Source: a gamma proteobacterium symbiont of Stewartia floridana (GTDB lineage Bacteria; Pseudomonadota; Gammaproteobacteria; Chromatiales; Chromatiaceae). Taken from it: DNA of 64,000 nucleotides. How positions within the stretch are numbered: the stretch's first letter is position 1; every line of letters starts with the position of its first letter. The DNA lies in contig NAUB01000017.1 of the NCBI GenBank assembly GCA_003676145.1, forward strand, positions 62,001 to 126,000, written 5' to 3'. The notes under the pieces are model-generated. The model worked only from the letters and a program-made list of their open reading frames with translations. It searched no databases and was not told the origin of the DNA. The position numbers and the translations under genes were made by a program. Below are positions 44,996 through 52,647 of this stretch, piece by piece.

Positions 44996-45136
44996 ATGGA
45001 AGACAACGATCTGGATGTGCTGCAACTCTGCGGATATAGCTTGGTCGTGCTCGGCTTTCTTGCCTTGCTGATCAACCATGTCAGTGTACTCATGGGCAAT
45101 CCCTGGTTGATACCCGATTTCATGCGCTTGTATTGA
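44996..45136 (+). CDS. Predicted 46-residue single-helix membrane protein
   Basis: A 46-codon frame, ATG 44996 to TGA 45136, with CAGGAG 7 bp upstream. The product has an acidic start (MEDNDLDVLQL), one membrane helix (about residues 13-31: GYSLVVLGFLALLINHVSV) and a short tail (PWLIPDFMRLY). The clear ribosome-binding site and helix support a real small gene. No family recognised. Its position between argA and bacteriohemerythrin gives no functional hint. Confidence 0.55.
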   Translation: MEDNDLDVLQLCGYSLVVLGFLALLINHVSVLMGNPWLIPDFMRLY

Positions 45137-45603
45137 AGTCAGCCACAGTCACTATCTGACACGCTCTCCTGGCTGTTTACGGAAAAGATGAGCTGCATGA
45201 GGATTATGCCTTGGCAGCAATCTTAACCGGTCTTTTCAGCACTCAAGCCCATCTTCTGCACCCATCCACAGCCATAACTGCTGGCGATTCACTCCTACCC
45301 TACAGGCAGTATGCGCAACCACGTTAAGCAGCAATTTATTTAATCAGCATCCATATCAGGATAGTAATGTTCTATTAACATAAGAGACCAAAACGGATCT
45401 ATCGAGGTAGAGTCAGTGTCACCCTCTATTTGATCATAACGATTTCCCGGCATCTGCGACAGACGGTTGCTACTTAAAGAATTAATTCCTGGAATATTGA
45501 CAGGAGGGCCTTGCGGATAGGGGGTTACTGGCTTTTTTGCCCAAAGTGTGATTAATATGAGCGGCGCTTAATTATCAGGATGTTTTATACAGGGAGCTTA
45601 TAG
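45137..45603. other. Intergenic region before bacteriohemerythrin
   Basis: 467 bp, stop-rich on both strands. The only sure element is the AGGGAG ribosome-binding site before 45604. No operator or riboswitch recognised. Confidence 0.45.
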
Positions 45604-46071
45604 ATGGGATATTTGGTTTGGACAAAGGAACTCGAAACAGGAATCGAAGTCATCGATGGACAACATGAACGCATCGTCGACTATATCAACAAACTCCATG
45701 ACGCCAGGCTGAACAACGATCTGAGTGCGATTGGGGATATCATTGCAGCAACTGTCGATTACACAATGTCTCACTTCAGTTTTGAAGAGGCGTTGATCGA
45801 AGATGCCGGATATGAATTTGTCAGACCTCACAAAAAAGTTCATGAGTTGTTTATTCGTCGGGTTTCCGAATTTCAGGATCGTTTCAAAAGTGGCGAGGAT
45901 ATCTCTGCGGAGTTACATGATCTACTGGCCCGCTGGCTGTTCAATCACATACGCAATGATGATGCAGCCTATGTAAAAGCGGTAAGAAACAACATGCGCG
46001 AGATTGCTGCCGACAAGCAGAAAAAGGGTGGATTTGGGAAATCGTTAAAACGATTCTTTGGTGGCAACTAG
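45604..46071 (+). CDS. Bacteriohemerythrin
   Basis: 155-residue diiron O2-binding protein. The ligand pattern is complete: His21 (IDGQHERI), His57 and Glu61 (SHFSFEEALI), His76 and His80 (RPHKKVH), His115 and Asp (FNHIRNDD). The C-terminal basic tail (KQKKGGFGKSLKRFFGG) is a common family feature. It may deliver O2 or act as a local oxygen or NO sensor, fitting a microaerophile. Ends at a stop inside repeat copy C. Confidence 0.92.
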   Translation: MGYLVWTKELETGIEVIDGQHERIVDYINKLHDARLNNDLSAIGDIIAATVDYTMSHFSFEEALIEDAGYEFVRPHKKVHELFIRRVSEFQDRFKSGEDISAELHDLLARWLFNHIRNDDAAYVKAVRNNMREIAADKQKKGGFGKSLKRFFGGN

Positions 46072-46079
46072 GGCCTGTT
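46067..46079 (+). repeat. Stop-codon-associated short repeat, copy C
   Basis: ACTAGGGCCTGTT, identical to 12324-12336; the TAG stop of the bacteriohemerythrin gene (46069-46071) is inside it. Confidence 0.45.
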
Positions 46080-46133
46080 ATCGGACTCCTGAATCCACCG
46101 GGTAGCGCAGAGCATTCTCAATAGCGCACAGGG

Positions 46134-47297
46134 TTAATGCTGGACGACTTTATCCCCGCAAAGAAAATAGCGGTCCTTACCCTCATGCTTTGCATTGTCT
46201 CGGCGCTCGTTTACCACTTCCAGCATTTGTGACCACTCCTCGATATGATCGGCCACGCGTTCGCAAACACTGATGCTGGCGGTCACCGGACTGCCGTCAG
46301 GCAGCGTGCCCAGTCCTTTGTTATGGATGCGTTTTACTGTGATTGCCGCCCCGTCACAATCGGTACCGGGCAGCAACAGCAGAAACACCTTTTCACCCCA
46401 TCGTACCAGCATATCGCTATGTCTGAGATCATCGTGCAGGATATCGGCGGCCTCTACCACCACATGATCGTAGGTGGCATAGTCGAATTCAGTAATGATA
46501 TTTTCCACATTGTCCAGATCGACCAGGGCAATACTCAGGTTCCCGCCATGCACATGAGCCTGCTCGAACGCCTTGACCAGGCTCTGCATGCCGGATTTCC
46601 TCGTTTGCGCCCCGGTCACAGGATCATGATCCGCCCGGGTGATCAGCGCAATCATGTATTGCAGCTGCAGCGTCGCGGCAAACAGCACCACGCCAAGAAT
46701 GATGCAAAGTAACCACAGCATGGCAAATATCTGATCCACAGGTACCGTGGCGTAATAACTCCAGCCGGTTATGGTCAGCAGAACCAACAACAGTGAAATG
46801 ACCATGCCTTCAATCACCGACAACGGGAACAGTCCGATCAGACCAATCGCCACATACGGCAGTATGGTATAGAGCTGAAGCGCCAGATGCCCCATCTCCT
46901 GATCGGATATCGGTGTTAAAAAATGCGCCGAGGCAAAAAAAGTCAGCGGCAGATTGATCAGCAAACCACCCAAGACCAGCAGATTCTTCTTCAGATCATT
47001 CTCAGCTGTTTTGTAACGGGAGAGATAATAAAAATGACCTGTCGAGATCAATCTGATCACCACGATGGGTAACAAGACATCCAGAGGCAGCAGTATGTAG
47101 TCAACAATGATCCACAGGGGTATCAGCAGAGTAAACAGGGATGCCACGAAACGAACCCGATCACCGATCAGAATCGCTCTGTGCTTTTTCATGTAGTCGG
47201 GGTGATCTTCCGCAGAGAGCAGGTCGTCAAGCTCCTGCATCGAATAGATACGTGAATTGACACCGAGATGTTTGATATATGAGTGCACCAATGACAT
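46134..47297 (-). CDS. Membrane protein with degenerate GGDEF domain
   Basis: 387 residues: cytoplasmic N-terminus (about 1-40), five or six membrane helices (about 50-210), then a GGDEF-type domain starting DHDPVTGAQTRKSGMQSLVKAF. The catalytic GGDEF position reads WGEKVFLLLLPG, so Gly-Gly-Asp-Glu-Phe has become GEKVF; the protein is probably not a cyclase and may be a regulator or a c-di-GMP sensor. The start at 47297 is the most sensible; a longer frame to 47435 lacks a ribosome-binding site. Confidence 0.82.
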   Translation of the reverse strand: MSLVHSYIKHLGVNSRIYSMQELDDLLSAEDHPDYMKKHRAILIGDRVRFVASLFTLLIPLWIIVDYILLPLDVLLPIVVIRLISTGHFYYLSRYKTAENDLKKNLLVLGGLLINLPLTFFASAHFLTPISDQEMGHLALQLYTILPYVAIGLIGLFPLSVIEGMVISLLLVLLTITGWSYYATVPVDQIFAMLWLLCIILGVVLFAATLQLQYMIALITRADHDPVTGAQTRKSGMQSLVKAFEQAHVHGGNLSIALVDLDNVENIITEFDYATYDHVVVEAADILHDDLRHSDMLVRWGEKVFLLLLPGTDCDGAAITVKRIHNKGLGTLPDGSPVTASISVCERVADHIEEWSQMLEVVNERRDNAKHEGKDRYFLCGDKVVQH

Positions 47298-47404
47298 TTG
47301 ATTAAACCACCCCAAGCCCCGAATTCTGCATAGTATACACCACCCCACCAACACTAATAACAGATAATAAGCCGTTTCTGCCTGACCAAACCCCACACTT
47401 GCGG

Positions 47405-47442
47405 ACAAAAAAAAGCGGCAGTTGCAATAATTCAACTACCGC
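47405..47442 (-). terminator. Terminator hairpin after the DUF5666 gene
   Basis: GCGGCAGTTG and CAACTACCGC form a 10-bp stem with one mismatch and an 8-nt loop (47415-47442). On the minus strand it is followed by a run of eight T (complement of 47407-47414), so it ends transcription of the gene at 47526-48983. Confidence 0.8.
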
Positions 47443-47525
47443 TAACTTTGGCAAATTCATCCTTGAATCAGGGGTTACAAAAGCTACCTCAAAGAACCAT
47501 ATGGACAGAGGATTGACTATGCGGA

Positions 47526-48983
47526 TCAATCATCCAGTTCAACCTTATCGATGGTTCCATCAAAATCCTCATCCTCCAGCTTGACGGTGCTACCAACACT
47601 CAGTTCGGAGAAAAACTGCTCCATGCTGACTGATTCTTCGTCAATCTCATACTCTGCGGACGCATCAAGCGAAAATGTCACACCGAGCAGGGTCACGGAG
47701 GTACCCGAGGCATAGGCTTCCAGTGGGGCTTCGATCTCCATATCAGAGCCTTCATCCTCTCTTTTGGCCTTCACAGCGGTCACTTCACCGGCGGACTGGA
47801 TCGCTTCGATTTCAATGAAATCTCCAGACATAAGCTCGCTCAGATTGAAGCTGTCATCATCATCCAGATCGGAATCCGAGTCATCTTTGTAGTAAGTGGC
47901 ATTGTTAAACTGCACCATCAGAGTTCTACCACCACCCAGATCCAACGTCACCGTGCCGTTTTTCTCATCGGTCGCCGTGACACTGCTGACAGCCGCTTCT
48001 ATTTCTATCTCACCACCTTCTGACTCAACCTTTTCGGCGACCAGAATCTCTCCCTGCATATGACCTTCCACCTCGAGTCTCATGCCCGCTGTTAAGCTGC
48101 CTTCCAGGCTTGAGGGCTTATAGACAGTGGTTGGGGAGACGACGAACTCAACGCCATCGAGTGAGTAAACTTCATCACCGCTGACCACCAGAATACCCTC
48201 CAGCGAGATATCGTCATCACGATCCTCGAGCCGATCGCTATCTTCCGCTTCAATATGCACGGCCTCCAAGGTACCGCCTTGATCTCTCAACTCCACTTCC
48301 ACAAACAGCCCGACCGGATCCTCGGGTATCTCGAGTTCAACCTGATCGCTTAATGGGTAGGGACCTGCGATCGCACCATTCTGCAGTACCAGTGCAATGC
48401 CATCCTCATCATAGGAAGCCACGGTGCCTTTGATTTCAAAATCATCTTCTCCATCCGACTGCAACTCAATACGGGACGCGATGATCTGGCTACCATCGAA
48501 GTAACCACTTACTTCCAACTCCTGCCCTTCGGCCAGACCCTGGTAGCTGGCGCCGTCGTCGAATACCGTCTCATTGATGTCCGCCAGTACCGCCATTCCC
48601 AATATGGTAAAGGTTGTCAGCGTATCTCCCGGAACCAGACTTCCGTTATCGATCGGTCCCTCAAGGTCGTCATCATATTCAATATGCTCCGCTATCCCTG
48701 TCGTACCATCGTCACTGACCTGCCCTTCGACCCGTACCACCATACCCAGGCCCAATGCACTGTCGTCATACTCCTGTTCGCCATCCACCTCATAGCTGGT
48801 CTGGCTGGTATCAAATTTAATCCCATTGACATAGACACTGCCAAAACCGTCGATTCTGCCGACCGTTGTTACAGATGAATCACTGCTGCTATTGCTACTG
48901 TCACCACCACCTCCTCCGCCACAGGATCCAAGACCGGTGGCAATGGCAACCATCAAACAAGAAATTTTCTTATACCGTGTCAT
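47526..48983 (-). CDS. DUF5666-repeat exported protein, likely lipoprotein
   Basis: 485 residues. The signal peptide ends LGSCGGGGGG, a probable lipidation Cys followed by a glycine run. The mature protein has repeated DUF5666 modules (VGRIDGFGSVYVNGIKFDT, GMVVRVEGQVSDDGTTGIAEHIEYDDD) across about residues 40-480, acidic throughout. Members are exported and of unknown function, perhaps metal-binding or structural. Upstream region is AT-rich with a GGGAAATATTTCCC palindrome. Confidence 0.83.
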   Translation of the reverse strand: MTRYKKISCLMVAIATGLGSCGGGGGGDSSNSSSDSSVTTVGRIDGFGSVYVNGIKFDTSQTSYEVDGEQEYDDSALGLGMVVRVEGQVSDDGTTGIAEHIEYDDDLEGPIDNGSLVPGDTLTTFTILGMAVLADINETVFDDGASYQGLAEGQELEVSGYFDGSQIIASRIELQSDGEDDFEIKGTVASYDEDGIALVLQNGAIAGPYPLSDQVELEIPEDPVGLFVEVELRDQGGTLEAVHIEAEDSDRLEDRDDDISLEGILVVSGDEVYSLDGVEFVVSPTTVYKPSSLEGSLTAGMRLEVEGHMQGEILVAEKVESEGGEIEIEAAVSSVTATDEKNGTVTLDLGGGRTLMVQFNNATYYKDDSDSDLDDDDSFNLSELMSGDFIEIEAIQSAGEVTAVKAKREDEGSDMEIEAPLEAYASGTSVTLLGVTFSLDASAEYEIDEESVSMEQFFSELSVGSTVKLEDEDFDGTIDKVELDD

Positions 48984-49401
48984 GGCCTTTCCTCCCGCTG
49001 GTTAGGGCCAGATGCGCTGAAGCAATCCTTAATCAAATCTTAAAATATGGGAAATATTTCCCAATATTGAGAATTATAGCGCCCATTCTCATAACTGCAA
49101 GAAAAAAATCAGCAGCGAGAATAAATACAACCTATTGATTTAACTCAATAATATAAATTACGGTGTTATTTGGGTAATTAAACGGATGGCTCTGATATCG
49201 AGTCAGATTGGTATACGAGCGTGATTTATGGGGCCTGCAAGCAGCTCGTCCAGTTTCAGGAATTCAATCCAGCCTCTGAACAGGGCGTGGTCCACAAGGA
49301 GAAGCTGCAGTCACTGACAAGTCACAAGACGGAGCTTATGACAGCTCCTCAGAAGCGCCAATCGAACGCTTTGGCAAGCGGGGCGGAAACGGTAACTTTG
49401 A
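48984..49401. other. Intergenic region with a perfect 14-bp palindrome
   Basis: 418 bp before the DUF5666 gene (minus) and after the GspE-type gene. GGGAAATATTTCCC at 49049-49062 is a perfect palindrome, 66 bp upstream of the DUF5666 start, a possible operator. No terminator or gene seen in the rest. Confidence 0.5.
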
Positions 49402-51186
49402 TCAGATCTCAATACTCTCCGGGGGAGCGACTTTCAGAACCTCTTCTATGGTGGTGAGGCCCTTCATCACTTTCTGTGCGCCACTCAGACGCAGCGGCCG
49501 CATACCGTCACTGATCGCCTGACGTCGCAGCTGATTGATGTCGCAGTCACTGGTGATCAGGCGCTTGATCGCCGAGTTGATCACCATCATTTCGTAGATA
49601 CCGACCCGTCCGTAATAGCCTGTCTGTCGACACTCAAGGCAGCCCACCGGCTTACACACAGTAGTGGGTTTGTTCTTCGCCCGCAGCGGGGTGATCATGG
49701 TCTCCCACATCTCCCCATCGAGAGGAACCCGCTCCTTACAGTGAGGACACAAGGTACGGGTCAGACGCTGTCCAAGTACCCCCAGCAGGGTGGCTTTCAA
49801 GAGATAGGGTGGCACACCGATCTCCAACAGCCTGGTAATCGCCGACGGCGCATCGTTGGTATGCAGGGTGGAAAATACCAGATGACCGGTGAGTGATGCC
49901 TGTACCGCCATCTCGGCCGTCTCACGATCCCGAATCTCGCCCACCATGATGATATCCGGATCCTGTCTCAACAGGGTCCTCACCCCACTGGCGAAATCGA
50001 GATTGATATTATGCTGCACCTGCATCTGATTGAAACTCGGCTCCACCAGTTCGATGGGATCCTCCACCGTGCAGACATTGACCTCCGGCTTGGCCAGCTC
50101 TTTGAGGGTTGTATAGAGGGTGGTGGTTTTTCCCGAGCCGGTTGGTCCGGTCACCAGAATGATACCGTTGGGCCGGCTGATCATGTCGCCCCACTGAGCG
50201 GCCTCGGCCTGGGAAAAGCCCAGTGCACGATAGTCTTTGACCAATACTTCGGGATCGAAAATCCGCATCACCAGCTTTTCACCAAATGCGGTGGGCATGG
50301 TGGAGAGACGCAACTCAACCTCACCCCCCTGGTTGCTGCGGGTCTTCAGTCGGCCGTCCTGGGGACGCCGCTTCTCCGAAACATCCATACGTCCCAGTAT
50401 CTTGATCCGGGAGGTGACCGCGGTTCCGACAGAGGGTGGAATCTGGTAGACCATCTGCATCACGCCGTCGATACGGAATCGAATATTGGTCTGGTTACGG
50501 GTCGGTTCGATATGGATATCACTGGCCCGCTGGCTGTATGCGTACTGCAGCAGCCAGTCGACGATATTGACCACATGCTGATCATCCACATCCAGCTTGC
50601 CACTGCGCCCCAACTCCATCAGCTGTTCCAGGTTCTGCACCCCGGAAGGTCCCGCCTCCTGGCTGTCGTCATGGGCTGCCCGCACAGATCTGGAGAGACT
50701 GTAAAACTCCACCAGATAGCGCTCGATCTCAATCGGGTTTGCAATCACTCTGGTAATCGCTTTGTTGAGAATCGGTGTAAGCTCCATCTCCCACTCGGTG
50801 AAGAACGGCTCTGCGGTGGCAATCACCACCTCATCGGGCTTGACCTCCAGGGCGATGATATTGAAACGCTTGGCATAGGCGTATGACATCACAGCGGTGA
50901 TGGCCGGAACATTGATCTTCAACGGATCGATATGCACCAGCGGTAGATTCACCCGCCGCGCCAACCAGTCGGTCAACAGTTCAAGATCGAGGATTGTCTG
51001 GGGATTGCGCTGATCAGGCCACTTGTGTTCGGCAATCATCACCAGTGGATGACTGGTCCGTTTCGCTCCCTGATTGACCGCACTGACCGTCTCCGCCAGC
51101 TGTTTTTCGATCAATCCGTCTTCCACCAGCCAGTTGAGCAGATCAACCAACTCCAACTGCCGATCATTGATTGTTTGATATATCAT
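49402..51186 (-). CDS. Type II/IV secretion-type ATPase (GspE/PilB family)
   Basis: 594 residues. The N-terminal domain (about 1-190) is followed by the ATPase core with Walker A GPTGSGKTTTLY (near residue 350), Asp box VEDPIEL, Walker B MVGEIRDRETAE, His box TGHLVFSTLHTNDAP, and a zinc tetracysteine CPHCKERV...CLECRQTG. Such hexameric ATPases drive pilus assembly or protein secretion. No other pilus or secretion gene is in the window, so its machine is unknown; MSHA or type IV pilus relatives are likely. ATG 51186 is chosen; TTG 51213 is possible. Confidence 0.9.
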   Translation of the reverse strand: MIYQTINDRQLELVDLLNWLVEDGLIEKQLAETVSAVNQGAKRTSHPLVMIAEHKWPDQRNPQTILDLELLTDWLARRVNLPLVHIDPLKINVPAITAVMSYAYAKRFNIIALEVKPDEVVIATAEPFFTEWEMELTPILNKAITRVIANPIEIERYLVEFYSLSRSVRAAHDDSQEAGPSGVQNLEQLMELGRSGKLDVDDQHVVNIVDWLLQYAYSQRASDIHIEPTRNQTNIRFRIDGVMQMVYQIPPSVGTAVTSRIKILGRMDVSEKRRPQDGRLKTRSNQGGEVELRLSTMPTAFGEKLVMRIFDPEVLVKDYRALGFSQAEAAQWGDMISRPNGIILVTGPTGSGKTTTLYTTLKELAKPEVNVCTVEDPIELVEPSFNQMQVQHNINLDFASGVRTLLRQDPDIIMVGEIRDRETAEMAVQASLTGHLVFSTLHTNDAPSAITRLLEIGVPPYLLKATLLGVLGQRLTRTLCPHCKERVPLDGEMWETMITPLRAKNKPTTVCKPVGCLECRQTGYYGRVGIYEMMVINSAIKRLITSDCDINQLRRQAISDGMRPLRLSGAQKVMKGLTTIEEVLKVAPPESIEI

Positions 51187-51507
51187 CGGTTCATCTAATC
51201 CAGATGCGTTCAATCATAATTTACAGATCGAGAACCAAAGTGATCGATTCTCTCCACACACAGGTCCTAAGACAACAAACTCCAAAGAAAATTGGTAACA
51301 CGCCCTATACGCTGTGTTAACGGCCGCTTGTCTATTATTTAAAACCCTGTATCCAGCCCATACCAACAGTGCCTGATAACAGGAACCCGGTAACATCTGT
51401 TATGCCAGAAAAGAAAGTGACGGCAACAAGTCTCTATTTATATTACTTTTCCAGGCAACGTAATACAGTGAAGCGGGATTTACAGCAGATACGCAAAGCC
51501 AGTTATA
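51187..51507. other. Intergenic region between the ATPase and the 51508 gene
   Basis: 321 bp. TTTACA (51479-51484) and TATAAT (51504-51509) resemble a sigma-70 promoter with a long 19-bp spacer, but the -10 overlaps the proposed start codon, so the match may be chance. Otherwise nothing seen. Confidence 0.35.
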
Positions 51508-51912
51508 ATGTTTGGTATGCAAAACATCGATACCGGCAAAATCAACCTCAGCCTGGAAGAGAACCGCTATGTGCTGGCGGTTATCTACACCAATGACGAA
51601 ATCGAAAAAGAGGATGTTAAGTCGGTTACCGACTATCTCGATCAGTTCAAGGAACCCATTCCAATACTGATTGAGCGTACAGGGCACTACTCCATCTCGG
51701 TGATGGTGCAGATCGTTATGCTGCAGCAGACCAAAAACCGATTGAAAGCGGCTGCCTTTGTCGAGCGCAATAACCGGGATGCACTGATGACCCGCATTGC
51801 CGCCAGCACCTATTTCAAGGACATCGAGGTGAAATCCTTCTTTAAAAGAGAGGATGCTGTGGCCTGGCTGATGGAAAACTATGCCACAGAGCCACTTCTG
51901 GCCGACTCATAG
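51508..51912 (+). CDS. Small STAS-like protein of unknown function
   Basis: 134 residues with alternating strands and helices (YVLAVIYTNDE, VKSVTDYLDQF, PIPILIERTGHY, AAAFVERNNRD, EDAVAWLMENY), a plan like the SpoIIAA/STAS-like fold of small regulatory proteins. No catalytic motif. The start may be ATG 51508 or 51517. Convergent with the lrp gene with only 3 bp between stops. Confidence 0.65.
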   Translation: MFGMQNIDTGKINLSLEENRYVLAVIYTNDEIEKEDVKSVTDYLDQFKEPIPILIERTGHYSISVMVQIVMLQQTKNRLKAAAFVERNNRDALMTRIAASTYFKDIEVKSFFKREDAVAWLMENYATEPLLADS

Positions 51913-51915
51913 TCT

Positions 51916-52377
51916 TCACAAAGGCAGGCTGGATTTATCCACCACCCGACGCAATACGAAGCTGGAATGGACACCGGTCACCCCCTCGATTCGGGTAATC
52001 TTGTTCAATAGCAAAGCCTGAAAGTCATCCATGTCACGCACCACAACCTTGATCTGATAGTCGGCGTCCTGACCGGTTATCAACAGACACTCCAATACCT
52101 CCGGCATGGCCTCAATCTTGTTTTCGAAATTCTCGAATCGCTCCGGGGTGTGCCGATCCATTGAGATATGCACCAACGCCATCAGATTCAGACCGAGCTG
52201 TTTGCTGTCCAGATGGGCACGATAACCGGCGATCACCCCGGAATCCTCCAGTGCCCGAACACGACGCAGACAGGGGGACGATGAGAGGCCGATGCGCTCA
52301 GCCAGCTCCTGATTACTGATCCGCCCCTCCTCCTGCAGTATCTGCAGAAGATGTTTGTCGTAACGATCCAGATTCAT
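51916..52377 (-). CDS. lrp: Lrp/AsnC-family transcriptional regulator
   Basis: 153 residues: N-terminal winged helix (QELAERIGLSSSPCLRRVRALED) and C-terminal RAM ligand domain (LMALVHISMDRH, VLECLLITGQDADYQIKVVV). Length and motifs match Lrp/AsnC regulators that bind amino acids, often leucine. It is divergent from leuA, a natural target, and its own promoter region has an Lrp-like inverted repeat. Confidence 0.9.
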   Translation of the reverse strand: MNLDRYDKHLLQILQEEGRISNQELAERIGLSSSPCLRRVRALEDSGVIAGYRAHLDSKQLGLNLMALVHISMDRHTPERFENFENKIEAMPEVLECLLITGQDADYQIKVVVRDMDDFQALLLNKITRIEGVTGVHSSFVLRRVVDKSSLPL

Positions 52378-52404
52378 TGCATATTTCTCTATTCAACCAA
52401 TAAG

Positions 52405-52419
52405 AGCAATTATTTTGCT
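52405..52419. promoter_or_regulatory. Possible Lrp operator in the lrp-leuA region
   Basis: AGCAATTATTTTGCT, a 15-bp inverted repeat (AGCAA/TTGCT) with AT-rich centre, 27 bp upstream of lrp. It resembles the Lrp consensus type (AG-AT-rich-CT), suggesting autoregulation and control of leuA. Confidence 0.4.
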
Positions 52420-52592
52420 TTATTATAATTTTTTTTAGTATTTATTGCTACATCTATTAAAAATTAGGCGATAATTAGCAACCATTCACCGGCAGATTTG
52501 CATTAGGCTTTCCACATGGCCACAAGTCATAGCAAGCGCTCTTAAACCAAAAGTTGCAGAGCAAGTGAGACGCCCCACAAGGGCCACCACCA

Positions 52593-52614
52593 CTGTCATG
52601 AAAATCCATGACAG
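52593..52614 (+). other. Hairpin in the leuA leader
   Basis: CTGTCATG and CATGACAG form a perfect 8-bp stem with a 6-nt loop, 33 bp before the leuA GTG and upstream of the ribosome-binding site. No U-tract and no leucine-rich leader frame is visible, so attenuation is not supported; it may influence translation. Confidence 0.4.
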
Positions 52615-52647
52615 CCAGACAGCAAAGACCCCTGCCAGGAGACAACC

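Noticed and set aside
49221..49457. 78-codon plus-strand frame beside the ATPase gene
   Set aside because: Overlaps the ATPase C-terminus antisense, no ribosome-binding site and irregular composition.
50011..50886. 291-codon plus-strand frame opposite the secretion-type ATPase
   Set aside because: Antisense to the ATPase core with its Walker motifs, which proves the minus frame; the plus product has no domain.
51489..51498. ACGCAAAGCC, like the end of a c-di-GMP riboswitch
   Set aside because: The upstream GGCAAACC-type elements and pairing needed for a GEMM fold are absent.
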